Shown: piece after piece, positions 1-9,334 of the stretch | Numbering within the stretch: position 1 is the first letter of the stretch | Layout: every line of letters begins with the position of its first letter | Assembly: GCA_029263415.1 (NCBI GenBank) | Contig: JAJCXN010000046.1 | Location: forward strand, 275,903 to 339,902 | DNA length: 64,000 nt | Direction: 5' to 3' | Source: Acidobacteriota bacterium | GTDB lineage: Bacteria > Acidobacteriota > Thermoanaerobaculia > Multivoradales > Multivoraceae | Position numbers and translations under genes: made by a program | Notes under the pieces: model-generated | Databases searched by the model: none | Told to the model about the DNA's origin: nothing | Seen by the model: the letters and a program-made list of their open reading frames with translations, nothing else

Positions 1-1878
1 CGGGTCAACTACGGCAACTTCTTCTTTAGTGGCCCCAAGGACGCTAAGTACCTGCCAACCGCTCGCCTAGCCCGGCACCTGCTCGCTGAGGCGATGCGGG
101 TCGACGGGATCGAAGCCTGCTTCAGGCTGGCCTCGGCACAGAACGGAACTCCCAAGGAGCTGCTCGCCCTCTCAAGCGACACCGACGACGGGCGCCTCCA
201 ACTCCTGTGCGACATCGGCCTCTTCGAAGAAACCGAAGCCGAGCAGCATCTGTCGATCGACTTCGTCTCCCCTGCGTTTCGTACCGGCTTCAGGCAGTGC
301 ATGGAGCATCACGTGGTTCAACGCCTGCGAGGCGAACTCTTAGAGCCAATCATCGGCGGCGGCTCAGCTGAGCAAGCATGGTCGACGTACCAAGAGCTGG
401 TTGGCACACCAAGGGCGGTCGACGCCCTGCTCGAAGTCCTTGCTCTACCTCGTGATGAGCGGCCCACGGAGGGCCTGTTCGAGGCACTCAGGCATGAGCT
501 CGGTGCTCACACCGCCCGTCAAGGAGACGCCGCAGTGGAGTTCGAATTGCTTTGGGCCTACCTGCCGCTCGCGCGGAAGTTCGGAGAAACCTCGGCCCTG
601 ATCCCTCAGATCGAGCGAGCGCTTAGTCTGTGCCCACCGGGTGAACGGCGACGCATGGCGCTCCTCGCGCTTCACTCCGAAGAGGCGCTAGTTCAAGGCG
701 AACTCGACGCCGCGGAACGGCGCGCCATGGAGGGCATCGATCTAGCCCGTAAACAAGATCCACGACGCCAATCGATCCTGCTGCTACAACTGGGCAAGGT
801 CTTGCAGCGGCAAGACCGGCACCCTGAAGCGAAGAAGTTGCTGCTCGACCTTTTGCAAACGGTCGACGCCAAAAGTAGCCCGTCCCAGCGCGCAGCATGT
901 TGCTATCACCTGGGCAACGTCTACTTGCACGAGCAGAACTTCGAAGCGGCTCTAGAGCACCATAAGTCAGCTCTTCAGTTCCGCCGAACGAAGGGCTCAC
1001 CGACCACGCTGGGCCACTCGTTGAGCGCCCTCGCCACGCTCAACCTTGCGGTTGGCAACTACTCGCAGGCCCTTGCTCTTTACCATGAGGCGCTCGAGAC
1101 GCTCGAAGACGCACCCGACCCGGCCGAACGCGCCTTCCCGCTGGTCGGCATCGGCAAGACCCGCTCGCGATTGGGCGACTTCGCTGGGGCCACAGCTCCG
1201 TTGAAAATGGCACTGGAACTACGCAAGCGACGCTCCGACAAACTCGGCGTTGAGATCTCAAAATTGACACTCGCTCAGAACGACTTCGACCTAGGCCACA
1301 CCGAACGCTCTTTGCAGGAGGTCCGACTCGCGCTCTTCCGACTGGTGATGATCGGCTCGAGGCGCTACCACGCTGATGCCGAGTCCTTAATCGGGCAGTT
1401 GCTCCTTCACCAACACAAACCGAAAGAAGCACTCGAGCGGCTCAAAGACGCGACCACCCTTCACCAGCAAACGCGGGCGACCAACCCGGCACTGTTCGAC
1501 GAGGTGCACTCGCTCGCTGCAAACATTGCTCTTGGCCAGGTGGAAGAGATCGCGGTGCGCTCTCAGGTCCTCGCCGAGCGGCTGGCTATTGCTCCTTATC
1601 CGGAGCTCGGCGAGCGGCTTGATCTGGGTCTTTATGACGCCTGGAAGGCTCTCTCGGTATTGGACAGGCGGCGTGGCGGCGACGTCTCGGTCCCAATCCG
1701 GCGCGCCTTCTTGGAGTTGTGCCGCAAGACCGCGATGCTGGAGCCCGAGCGCCGTAATCGCTTCTTGCAACAAGTCCCGAGCAACCGCCGCATCCTACGG
1801 CTCGCCCAGGAAGAGGGCCTCGCTGATCCGTCAAAACTGGAAGCGCTGATGCAACAAAAGCAAGCGGGGCTGATCTAG
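1..1878 (+). CDS. TPR-repeat protein, 5' end outside the window
   Basis: The frame is open from base 1, so the gene starts upstream; an internal ATG at 94 is not the likely start. The visible 625 residues are almost all helical tetratricopeptide-type repeats, with units such as AACCYHLGNVYLHEQNFEAALEHH and successive A-L-x-L-Y/A-x-x-L blocks from about residue 170 to 500. The C-terminal stretch with 'RNRFLQQVPSNRRIL' resembles the tail of large bacterial ATPase/TPR or kinase/TPR signalling proteins, where an N-terminal NTPase or kinase is followed by a TPR scaffold. That N-terminal part cannot be seen here. It probably acts as a cytoplasmic protein-protein scaffold. TPR content is certain; the kinase/ATPase link is inference. 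Confidence 0.75.
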   Translation, partial: RVNYGNFFFSGPKDAKYLPTARLARHLLAEAMRVDGIEACFRLASAQNGTPKELLALSSDTDDGRLQLLCDIGLFEETEAEQHLSIDFVSPAFRTGFRQCMEHHVVQRLRGELLEPIIGGGSAEQAWSTYQELVGTPRAVDALLEVLALPRDERPTEGLFEALRHELGAHTARQGDAAVEFELLWAYLPLARKFGETSALIPQIERALSLCPPGERRRMALLALHSEEALVQGELDAAERRAMEGIDLARKQDPRRQSILLLQLGKVLQRQDRHPEAKKLLLDLLQTVDAKSSPSQRAACCYHLGNVYLHEQNFEAALEHHKSALQFRRTKGSPTTLGHSLSALATLNLAVGNYSQALALYHEALETLEDAPDPAERAFPLVGIGKTRSRLGDFAGATAPLKMALELRKRRSDKLGVEISKLTLAQNDFDLGHTERSLQEVRLALFRLVMIGSRRYHADAESLIGQLLLHQHKPKEALERLKDATTLHQQTRATNPALFDEVHSLAANIALGQVEEIAVRSQVLAERLAIAPYPELGERLDLGLYDAWKALSVLDRRRGGDVSVPIRRAFLELCRKTAMLEPERRNRFLQQVPSNRRILRLAQEEGLADPSKLEALMQQKQAGLI

Positions 1879-1940
1879 GAGTTCGCTGAAGGTCCCCAGG
1901 GCTCGGACAGGCATCTGCAGCCCCAGGCAATGCTCCCCAG

Positions 1941-1993
1941 CAGACTCGAGCACAAGCACCCGAGCAGACTCGAGCACAAGCACCCGAGCAGAC
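1941..1993. repeat. 24-bp tandem repeat, 2.2 copies
   Basis: The unit starting cagactcgagcacaagcacc occurs at 1941-1964 and identically at 1965-1988, followed by the first five bases of a third copy. It lies in the gap between two convergent genes and has no coding role I can see. Confidence 0.9.
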
Positions 1994-2034
1994 GGGAACC
2001 CTAGCCCGGCAGGCAAGCTGCTCTTACCGCTCGG

Positions 2035-2721
2035 TCACTCCGCTGTGTCCAAGAATCGCTCGAAGCGGGCACGCTCGGCGGCACTGAGTTCAGCATATTC
2101 GAAATAGAACGCGCGATCGCTCGGCAACGGCACCTCGAGTTGGGTTAGTGATCGCTCAAGTTCGCGGCAGTCCAACGCTACTAGGACCAGGCCCATTGGT
2201 CGGCAGATTTTGAATAGGCGCGTGGCGAGTTCGCTTTGGATGCGCACGCTGATCGTCGGCTGAAGTTCAAGCGCTCGGATGACATAGGACTGCTCACCGT
2301 TCGCGACTGAAAGTCGGCCACGCACCTCGATCGTTTGGCGCGGCACCACCAAGGCGTCGTGAACGGTGGTGTTGAGCCCGGTCATGCTGATGTCGGCCTC
2401 GATTTGACCCGAACCCTGGATCTCAACTGTCAGCACCGCATCCAGCCCACCATCGGAAGCCGCTTCAAGCTGGGCGCTGTGGCTAACCAGTCGCAGGACA
2501 TGCTCTGGCGAGCGCACTACCACCATCGCCGGTCCCACCTCGATCGGATCGAGTTCCGACACCAGATTGGTGTAGTTGCGATTCAACGCGGGGAACACGA
2601 ACTCTTCGGCAACCAGCGGAGCGCTCGCCAACAAGGCGAGAGCAACAACGGGACCAAGCAGGAGCCCCACTCGAACGCGGCTGGGCGCACTGGCGCTTGG
2701 TCGATCACAGGCGTTCTTCAT
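2035..2721 (-). CDS. exported hypothetical protein
   Basis: Function not recognised. An ATG at 2721 gives 228 residues beginning with a basic stretch and a hydrophobic segment (VGLLLGPVVALALLASAPLVA) that reads as a signal peptide ending near AEE. An upstream GTG at 2781 is in frame and only 20 bases past the stop of the VWA gene, so the start is uncertain. The mature part looks like a mixed beta protein and contains no cysteine pair or catalytic motif I know. It is the second gene of a two-gene unit with the GWxTD/VWA protein upstream and is likely co-transcribed with it, so a role in the same periplasmic process is possible. Confidence 0.6.
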   Translation of the reverse strand: MKNACDRPSASAPSRVRVGLLLGPVVALALLASAPLVAEEFVFPALNRNYTNLVSELDPIEVGPAMVVVRSPEHVLRLVSHSAQLEAASDGGLDAVLTVEIQGSGQIEADISMTGLNTTVHDALVVPRQTIEVRGRLSVANGEQSYVIRALELQPTISVRIQSELATRLFKICRPMGLVLVALDCRELERSLTQLEVPLPSDRAFYFEYAELSAAERARFERFLDTAE

Positions 2722-2801
2722 CCTGAACACTCTATCGATCGCTCGGGTTTGGGTCGGCGAGGACGGCCCTGTCCACAGCACGCCCTCAAGCCGCCAATTC
2801 C

Positions 2802-5354
2802 TCAGGGATAGTAGCCACTGATGGTGCGTGCCTTCCGCTTGCCGGTGACCTTGACCTCAATCTCTCGGAAGGTCTCATCCGTCGCCGGCCGATCCGACTG
2901 ATAGGCCAACAAATACTGACTGCGCAGTTCTTTCTCAATCTGCGCATAGGCGGTTCGCAACTCTGCAGCTTGGTTGATGTAGAAGGCGCGACCACCGGTT
3001 TCTTGAGTCAGGTTGTTGAGCGAATGACGCACCGACACCATGGTCCGGCCGATGCCCAGGCCGATTGCGTAGACCACCACACCAGACCGGCGCGCATACT
3101 CGAGAGTTGACTTAAAATCGATCGAGCTCGCGGTGTCCTCACCATCGGACAGCAGCACCAAGACCTTGCGACCGCGCACCCCACGAAAGTAGTAGAGACT
3201 GGTGACAACGGCGTCGTACAGTGCGGTGTTGCCGGCAGCCCCGATTTGCTCCAGCGTCTCCGCCACCGCCCCCACGTCAGACGTGCGCGGCATCAGTAGC
3301 TGAGGCTTGTCCGAGAACGCCACCGCAAAAGTTTGATCGCTCGGAGAGACGACGTTCTCCAAGAAGTCGACCGCGGCTTGTCGCGCCTCGCCCAACGACT
3401 CGATCATTGAGCCCGAAGTATCGATGGTAATGCCCACGGTCAGCGGCCGATCTTGGACCAGCTCGAACTTGGCGATCTCTTGCCGCCGCCCATCCTCAAG
3501 CACGGTGAAGTCCGTCTGTTGCGCGTCGAGCACCAATCGCGGGCCATCGCTGACGGTGGTATATAGCTCAACCAAATCGATGTCGACCACATCCAGATAC
3601 GCTGGCACGTTGAGGAAGCGCACCTCCTCAGCCACGGTTCCATCATCGAGAGTCGCAACCACTGTGAGGTAGGAGATGTCTTGGCTCGATAGAGTTTCAG
3701 GAACCTCAATCTGCGTCCGCCACGGCGGCTTTTCTAGCAAGGCTTGTTCTTGATTGTTGACCGAAAATGCCACTGAAACCAATCGCCGTTCCTCGGGCAC
3801 CGTCACCTGAGCGGCCGCCGTAGCCTTGCCTGGCGGTGTGGTGCCGCGTGGTGGTTCTGAAACCCGCACCCTCAGCGCTCCGCGCTGCTGGTTGAGCACG
3901 ATCTCGTCGCTAGCAACCACTGTCCCTTGAGCATCAATGCCTTCCACCCTGACGATCTGCTCTTCAGGATACTTGGCCAACCTTAGTTCAGCCGTATACG
4001 GAGGGCGGGTACGGCGGAACTGACGGGTCCCATCGACCGAGAAGGCAACCCGTTCGATGTTGGCACCCGTGACGATCGCTTCTGCGCGCCAAAGCCCCAA
4101 GACCAGATCGGTCTCCGGTGGAATTAGAAGAATGCTGTCCTTGCCCTGCACCTTCTCGGTAGCGGTACGATCGTCAATCGCGACCAGCGCCTCCTCGCTT
4201 ACCGGCAATTCGAACGCACTCGTGTCATACGGCACATCGAAGCCACGTACGATGACCGTCTCGCGCAGACTCACTTCGTCACGCACGAGCAATCGCATCA
4301 GCAGGCGCTGACCCGGTCGGTAGCGGCGGTTGACGATCAACGACAGGTCAGCCTCTGAAACTCCGGCAGCAGACCGAAACCGCAACCTGAAGTCCTCAAA
4401 GAACGAACCATAGGCCTGATTGCCATCGAAGCGCTCGACCTCCCCGGCTATGGATACTCGGTACTCCTTGGTCTCCGTGTCGGGCACAGCGAAGGCCTCG
4501 ACCGACGACTCTGGAATCTTGATCAATAGGCTCGCCACGATCAGCTGATCTTGCTCTTCGGGAAACGCGAGCAGCACATCGCCTACTTGCAGCCCTAACT
4601 CAACGTCCTGGGGCGACCCCTTCACCGACCGCGTCCACGCTCCAATCTCCTGAGGTGGGGCAAGCCAATCGGCCAGCTCTTTGATGCTCGGACGCTTCTT
4701 TCGATACTCGACCAGTCCACCGATACCGGTCGCCTTCTCCACTAAGCGCGTTTCTTTGCACAAGTCGAGATCGAATCGACGCCCAACGATGAACTCCTTC
4801 AACTCGTGGTACTGCTGCAGCCAGTAGCCCATCTCGCGGGTGTAGAGCGGGCCTTTACCCATGGTCGGCAACCACAGTTTGTAGGCGGGATCGAGCTCCG
4901 GCTGAAACAGGAGCAAGGCGAACTCGTCCTTCTCGGACTCTTCAGGGCCGTAGTGCCACAGCTCGATCGGTCGGAACGTTCGACCACAATCCACAATCTC
5001 CCGGCTGCGTGGTGGACCGTGAAGAAACAGCAACTTGAACCGATCATCCGAGGGTGACGGGTAAAGCGATCTCGCCAGTTCGGTGCGCGCTGCGATCGCA
5101 TTCATCGCTTCATTGGCAGGGGTGCTGGGATCCGGATCTGCGAGCCACTCATCGAGTAGCGCTTGCCGTTCCGCTTCGGCCGCCTGCACCAATTGTTCGC
5201 GGCGAGCTTCATCCAATAGCAAGGCGCCGCCGTCGGTCCAGAAGGCCCGTTGTTCTGCTGGCCAGAGAACTGGGTGTTCGCCATTGGCAGACGCTCGGGA
5301 ACCAACACCCAACAGAGCGACACCGATCAAGAGAGTTGTGTGCAGGATTTTCAT
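2802..5354 (-). CDS. secreted GWxTD/VWFA-related Acidobacterial-domain protein
   Basis: With the ATG at 5354 the product is 850 residues and starts with a clear signal peptide (MKILHTTLLIGVALLGVGSRASA). The first third, with 'LLFLHGPPRSREIVDCG' and 'IELWHYG', matches the GWxTD-type domain. The middle has Ig-like beta segments. The C-terminal third is a von Willebrand A domain with a MIDAS motif (DTSGSM) and ends 'LRSQYLLAYQS...ISGYYP', the hallmark tail of the TIGR03436-type VWFA-related Acidobacterial domain. Proteins of this kind are exported and their function is unknown; metal-dependent adhesion or complex assembly is plausible. A paralogue of exactly the same length lies at 59801-62353. 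Family assignment is firm, role is not. Confidence 0.85.
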   Translation of the reverse strand: MKILHTTLLIGVALLGVGSRASANGEHPVLWPAEQRAFWTDGGALLLDEARREQLVQAAEAERQALLDEWLADPDPSTPANEAMNAIAARTELARSLYPSPSDDRFKLLFLHGPPRSREIVDCGRTFRPIELWHYGPEESEKDEFALLLFQPELDPAYKLWLPTMGKGPLYTREMGYWLQQYHELKEFIVGRRFDLDLCKETRLVEKATGIGGLVEYRKKRPSIKELADWLAPPQEIGAWTRSVKGSPQDVELGLQVGDVLLAFPEEQDQLIVASLLIKIPESSVEAFAVPDTETKEYRVSIAGEVERFDGNQAYGSFFEDFRLRFRSAAGVSEADLSLIVNRRYRPGQRLLMRLLVRDEVSLRETVIVRGFDVPYDTSAFELPVSEEALVAIDDRTATEKVQGKDSILLIPPETDLVLGLWRAEAIVTGANIERVAFSVDGTRQFRRTRPPYTAELRLAKYPEEQIVRVEGIDAQGTVVASDEIVLNQQRGALRVRVSEPPRGTTPPGKATAAAQVTVPEERRLVSVAFSVNNQEQALLEKPPWRTQIEVPETLSSQDISYLTVVATLDDGTVAEEVRFLNVPAYLDVVDIDLVELYTTVSDGPRLVLDAQQTDFTVLEDGRRQEIAKFELVQDRPLTVGITIDTSGSMIESLGEARQAAVDFLENVVSPSDQTFAVAFSDKPQLLMPRTSDVGAVAETLEQIGAAGNTALYDAVVTSLYYFRGVRGRKVLVLLSDGEDTASSIDFKSTLEYARRSGVVVYAIGLGIGRTMVSVRHSLNNLTQETGGRAFYINQAAELRTAYAQIEKELRSQYLLAYQSDRPATDETFREIEVKVTGKRKARTISGYYP

Positions 5355-5509
5355 GTCAGGCCCGAATCGTTGGTGGGAGTTTGCAAGCAATGGCACCACA
5401 GGACGAGGGTGTGCGCGATATCGAAGGCAACCCGCTCAACCATCACCTTCATTCCAAAGGAGACGATGCTCAATGCAGTGTTCATGGTTCGGACGCCGAC
5501 ACCACCTCC

Positions 5510-5923
5510 TCACAGGTGGTAGAGCATCGCGTAGACGATCACACCGGTCACCGACACATACAACCAGATCGGCAACGTCCATCGAGCGATGCGTCGATGA
5601 GCGTCGAAGCGTTCGCGGAGCGCGCGCCACAGTGTGATCAGGGCAAGGAACGGCACCAACGCAGCGAGCGGGATATGCGTTATCAGTACGAAGAAGTAGA
5701 CCTTACGGATCGCCCCTTGCCCTTCAAAGGGGACCGAGCCGACGTTTGCGTGGTAGAGCAGATAGGAGCACAAGAACAGCACCGAGCACGAGAATGCAGC
5801 AACCATGCAGTTGCGATGCTGAGTCTTCTTCCCTTGCCGAATGGAGATGTAGCCGGCCACCAGCAACACGAAGGAGATCGCGTTGAGGGTGGCGTTGACG
5901 GTGGGGAGTTGGGTGTAATCCAT
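5510..5923 (-). CDS. DUF420 membrane protein of the oxidase operon
   Basis: The 137-residue protein has four predicted membrane helices (about 11-28, 38-58, 76-100, 116-135) and conserved histidines (e.g. YHANVGS, THIP), as in the DUF420 family. The related Bacillus/Staphylococcus protein CtaM is needed for maturation of haem-copper oxidases, which fits its place as the last gene of this cytochrome oxidase operon. An AGGAA motif lies seven bases upstream of the ATG. A role in oxidase assembly is inferred from family and neighbours. Confidence 0.85.
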   Translation of the reverse strand: MDYTQLPTVNATLNAISFVLLVAGYISIRQGKKTQHRNCMVAAFSCSVLFLCSYLLYHANVGSVPFEGQGAIRKVYFFVLITHIPLAALVPFLALITLWRALRERFDAHRRIARWTLPIWLYVSVTGVIVYAMLYHL

Positions 5924-5982
5924 AAAGAGTTCCTGCGGCCCGAGGAAGAGCGAGACCGGTGCTTGGGAGGGAGGCTGGGTCG

Positions 5983-6711
5983 TTACATGTAGGCGCGTTC
6001 GTCCTCGTACCAGACGGTGAATGCACCGAGCGGTTCAACGGTGAGCTGGCCACGCATGCGGTAGTGACCTAGCCCGCAGAGCTGAGCACAGCCTATCTCC
6101 GAGACCCCCTCGCGCGCCGGGGTGAACCAGACCGGAGTGAAGCGACCGGGCACCACATCTTGTTTGACTCTCATGTAGGGCAGATAGAAGTTGTGGATCA
6201 CGTCCTTGGATCCCAGCCATAGCAACACTCGTTGGCCTGCTGGTACGTGCAACTGGTTGATGGTCACCAGGTCATCCGCTGCCGCTTCGTCGTCGAGGTC
6301 CAGCCCCACCGGGTTGAACGCGTCGATGAGCATCGGGTCGGTAAGACCAAATCGGCCGTCCGCACCCGGATAGTGGAAGTTCCAGGCGAACTGCTCACCG
6401 ACCACTCGCACCACGAACGATCCGTCCTCAGGCGGTAGCTCACGGCGTTCTGCCCACAGCGGCATCTCTATGAAGAGCAGCAATCCGGCCTCGGCCACGA
6501 ATAGCGCCAGGGCCACCCACAGCGGCCACCGAGCCTGCGACGGCCGACGTCCTACCGCGCTCGCGCGACCGGCACGAAAGCGCCAAAGCGCCACCAGGAA
6601 GAAGCCAAGCCAAAAGAGCGCCAAAGCGAGAACCAGCCAGTGCACGATGCCAACCAATCGGTCGATCTCGTGACCCTTGGTCGACCAATCCGGAGGCAAT
6701 CCCCAGTTCAT
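5983..6711 (-). CDS. coxB: cytochrome c oxidase subunit II
   Basis: The 242-residue protein carries the CuA centre that takes electrons from cytochrome c. Two N-terminal membrane helices (about 22-44 and 60-82) anchor a periplasmic cupredoxin domain. CuA ligands are visible: H173 in VIHNFYLP and the C208-x3-C212-x3-H216-x2-M219 motif. 'GEQFAWNFHYPG' is the aromatic docking segment. There is no C-terminal cytochrome c domain, so this is aa3-like rather than caa3-like. The open frame runs further upstream, but the ATG at 6711 overlaps the preceding stop as ATGA, which argues for coupled translation and decides the start. Confidence 0.95.
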   Translation of the reverse strand: MNWGLPPDWSTKGHEIDRLVGIVHWLVLALALFWLGFFLVALWRFRAGRASAVGRRPSQARWPLWVALALFVAEAGLLLFIEMPLWAERRELPPEDGSFVVRVVGEQFAWNFHYPGADGRFGLTDPMLIDAFNPVGLDLDDEAAADDLVTINQLHVPAGQRVLLWLGSKDVIHNFYLPYMRVKQDVVPGRFTPVWFTPAREGVSEIGCAQLCGLGHYRMRGQLTVEPLGAFTVWYEDERAYM

Positions 6712-6947
6712 CGCGCGTCGTCCTGTGCCAACCCGGAGCGCCGGGCCACACGCGCAAAAAACAGTGCAACCACCACCTGGATCGGCACCAGCACAGCGAA
6801 CAAGACGCCCACTCCCGCATTGAGGCCAGCAGCATCGGGATTGTCTCCGGTGCCGGCGCCAAAGCAGACAGCACAAGCGGCGGCAACCTTTGGCAACAGC
6901 GCGATTGCCAACCACAGCAACACGCCACTTTGCAGGCGCCGAGTCAT
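6708..6947 (-). CDS. small CxxC membrane protein inside the oxidase operon
   Basis: A 79-residue protein with a cleavable-looking N-terminal hydrophobic segment ending in AAA, followed at once by C-A-V-C-F-G-A-G, and then a second membrane helix (about 46-66) and a basic C-terminus. It overlaps coxC upstream by four bases and coxB downstream by four bases, so it is translationally locked into the operon. I recall similar 'CPxCFG' mini-proteins beside oxidase genes in other phyla but know no assigned function. A periplasmic CxxC between the subunit III and II genes suggests a copper-handling or assembly role; that is inference. Confidence 0.75.
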   Translation of the reverse strand: MTRRLQSGVLLWLAIALLPKVAAACAVCFGAGTGDNPDAAGLNAGVGVLFAVLVPIQVVVALFFARVARRSGLAQDDAR

Positions 6948-7534
6948 GTCAGGTAGAGCAACACAAAGAGAACTAGCCAGACCGCGTCAACAAAGTGCCA
7001 GTAGATGCTGGTGAGCTGAACGCGTTGAGCGAACAGGGATGGGCGGGCGTGATGGTCTTTGAACCCCGGTCCCGCGAGATAGAGCAGAACGCCCACTCCA
7101 GCCACAAGATGCAAGACGTGAACGCCGGTGAGGGTGAAGTAGAGAGCGCTAAAGATGTCGGTGCGAGGAAGGAAGCCCGACGTCACAACGCTGCGGTACT
7201 CGCCGAACTTGATCGCAAGAAAGACCATCGCTAAGACTGCGGCCGAGACCATCAGCAAGCGGGATCGCAATTGCCGTTTGCGCGCTGCCCTCAAAGCCTT
7301 CATGAGGATACCGCTCGAGGCCAGAAGAACGACGGTGTTGACTGCACCCCACTCTGGGTGTAGTCGCTCGCTGCCGCTCGGCCAGGTCGCAGAACCCAGG
7401 CGAAGTAAGGCGTAGGCGGAGAAGAGCGAGCCGAACAGCATCACCTCAGACGCCAGGAACAACCAAAGCCCGAGCATCGGATTGGTGAGCCCCGAATCCG
7501 GCCGCTTCTCGGTGGTGTAGGGGATCTCGCTCAC
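6944..7534 (-). CDS. coxC: cytochrome c oxidase subunit III
   Basis: The product has five membrane helices and the family signatures 'LGLWLFLASEVMLFGSLFSAY' and 'HVLHLVAGV', ending 'YWHFVDAVWLVLFVLLYL' as subunit III does. This is the short five-helix bacterial form. A longer frame could begin at an ATG at 7561, but the GTG at 7534 overlaps the coxA stop as GTGA, the same 4-base coupling seen at the next two junctions, so I prefer the 196-residue form. The subunit stabilises the catalytic core in the membrane. Confidence 0.93.
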   Translation of the reverse strand: MSEIPYTTEKRPDSGLTNPMLGLWLFLASEVMLFGSLFSAYALLRLGSATWPSGSERLHPEWGAVNTVVLLASSGILMKALRAARKRQLRSRLLMVSAAVLAMVFLAIKFGEYRSVVTSGFLPRTDIFSALYFTLTGVHVLHLVAGVGVLLYLAGPGFKDHHARPSLFAQRVQLTSIYWHFVDAVWLVLFVLLYLT

Positions 7535-9309
7535 GGCTCGCTCACCGGAACGTGGCTCCACTGCGGCGTAAAGTCAGCCGCCTCCGTTGGGTCCTCGCCA
7601 GCTGAAAGCTCCGTCTCAGCCTTAACGGCGTCAGCTCGGTAGGTGTAGGGACCGGCAACCACCACCGGTGCCGATGGGAAGTTGGTCTCCTGCGGCGGCG
7701 ATTCAGCCAACCATTCGAGCGATGTCGCTCGCCAAGGATTGGCTGGAGCGGCCTCCGGTTTCTTTCTCCGCAGGGTCAACACCAGGTTGAAGATGAACGG
7801 TACCTGAGCAATCCCCAAGCCCCAAGCACACAACGACATCAACTCGTTGAGGGGCGCCACTTCGCGCGCAAAGGCGAACCCTGCGCCGCCGTCATATAGC
7901 CGACGCGAGACGCCGGCCAGGCCAACGATAAACATCGGAAAGAACACGCCGTTCATCAAGAGCAAGGTGGGCCAAAAGTGCATCTTGCCCAGCCGTTCGT
8001 CAAGTTTTCGCCCAGTCACTTTGGGGAACCAGTGGTAGATGCCGGCGAAGACCGCGAATAGCGTGCCCGGAGCCACGATGTAGTGAAAGTGCCCAATGAC
8101 GTAGTAGGTGTCGTGCAACTGTAGGTCGGCCGCGGCGAGGCCCAGCGGCAGCCCGGTGAGTCCGCCAATCCCGAACATGGGCAGGAAGGCCAACGCGAAC
8201 AGCATTGAGGAGGGAAACCGGATGCGCCCGCCCCACAGCGTCATAAACAAGCAACTGAGAATGATCACCGAGGGAATCGAGATGATCATGGTGGTGGCCT
8301 GAAAGAACGTCGAGATCACCGTACCCATGCCGGTCAGGAACATGTGGTGCGCCCACACCAAGAAGGCAAAAAAGCCGATGCCGATGGTCGAACCTACTGC
8401 CCAACGGAGTCTCCAGAACGGCGCACGCGCGTGAGTGGTAATCACCTCGGCGACGATGCCCAGAGCAGGCAAGATTAGGACATATACCTCGGGGTGAGCC
8501 AGGAACCAGAACAGGTGCTGCCACAAGAGTGGACTTCCCCCCCCGGTCTGCGGCAACACCTCGCCGCCCACCACCAGGCCGCTGGGCAAAAAGAAGCTCG
8601 ATCCGGCCAAGCGGTCCATGAGTTGCAGGAAACTCGCAGCCTGCAGGGCTGGGAACGCAAGCAGCAGGAGAAAGGCACTCACCAACTGCGCCCAAAGAAA
8701 GAAGGGCATGCGCTGAAACGATAGCCCTTCGGTGCGCAGTTGAACGATGGTAACGATGATGTTGAGCGAGCCCAGCAACGAGGAGATGATGATCAACAAC
8801 ATGCCGAAGAGCCAGAGCGTCTGCCCCATGGTCGCGATACTGGCCAGTGGCGGATACGAGGTCCACCCTGCGGCCGCCGCCCCGCCGGGGGCTAAGAACC
8901 CGCTCAACATCACCAGTCCGCCGGCTAGATAGGTCCAATAGGAGGCCATATTGAGACGGGGGAACGCCATGTCAGGAGCACCGACCATCAACGGCACTAG
9001 GTAGTTGCCAAAGGCTCCCACCAGGAGAGGAACTACCGCAAGAAAGACCATGATGGTGCCGTGCATCGCGGCAAGCTGGTTGTAGAACTCAGGCGCTATC
9101 ACCCCAGCGGGTGCCCGGTCCTCGCCCAGCAGCGAGCCAAGCGGTAGGGCCTCCCCGGGATAGGCGAGCTGCCAGCGCATCACCACCATCAACGAGAACC
9201 CGACGAACAAAAAGCACAGCGATGTCAACGCGTACTGAATGCCGATGACCTTGTGGTCAACCGAGAAGATTCGGCTCGCCAGCCCGCGGCTCGGTCGTGC
9301 GGCGCTCAT
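7531..9309 (-). CDS. coxA: cytochrome c oxidase subunit I
   Basis: This 592-residue catalytic subunit binds haem a and the haem a3/CuB site and reduces O2 to water. Signatures include 'AMHGTIMVF' (haem a ligand His), 'AHPEVYVLILPALG' (CuB His and cross-linked Tyr, with the D-channel Glu), 'WAHHMF' (CuB His pair) and 'HDTYYVIGHFHYIVAPG' (haem ligands). 'GAPDMAFPRLN' keeps the D-channel aspartate, so it is an A1-type haem-copper oxidase. A GGAG motif sits just upstream of the ATG. It follows ctaB by 25 bases and overlaps coxC. Confidence 0.97.
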   Translation of the reverse strand: MSAARPSRGLASRIFSVDHKVIGIQYALTSLCFLFVGFSLMVVMRWQLAYPGEALPLGSLLGEDRAPAGVIAPEFYNQLAAMHGTIMVFLAVVPLLVGAFGNYLVPLMVGAPDMAFPRLNMASYWTYLAGGLVMLSGFLAPGGAAAAGWTSYPPLASIATMGQTLWLFGMLLIIISSLLGSLNIIVTIVQLRTEGLSFQRMPFFLWAQLVSAFLLLLAFPALQAASFLQLMDRLAGSSFFLPSGLVVGGEVLPQTGGGSPLLWQHLFWFLAHPEVYVLILPALGIVAEVITTHARAPFWRLRWAVGSTIGIGFFAFLVWAHHMFLTGMGTVISTFFQATTMIISIPSVIILSCLFMTLWGGRIRFPSSMLFALAFLPMFGIGGLTGLPLGLAAADLQLHDTYYVIGHFHYIVAPGTLFAVFAGIYHWFPKVTGRKLDERLGKMHFWPTLLLMNGVFFPMFIVGLAGVSRRLYDGGAGFAFAREVAPLNELMSLCAWGLGIAQVPFIFNLVLTLRRKKPEAAPANPWRATSLEWLAESPPQETNFPSAPVVVAGPYTYRADAVKAETELSAGEDPTEAADFTPQWSHVPVSEP

Positions 9310-9334
9310 CCTGCTCCAGGAGCCTGCTGAAGAA

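Noticed and set aside
1941..1993. Short tandem repeat as a possible CRISPR fragment
   Set aside because: The units are directly adjacent without spacers and only two are complete.
5054..5992. 312-codon open frame on the plus strand
   Set aside because: It lies across the antisense of the VWA gene, DUF420 and coxB; composition is Arg/His/Gln-rich without any family motif, as expected from a high-GC shadow frame.
8000..8938. 312-codon minus-strand frame inside coxA
   Set aside because: Fully contained in coxA in another frame; coxA has every catalytic motif, so this is a shadow.
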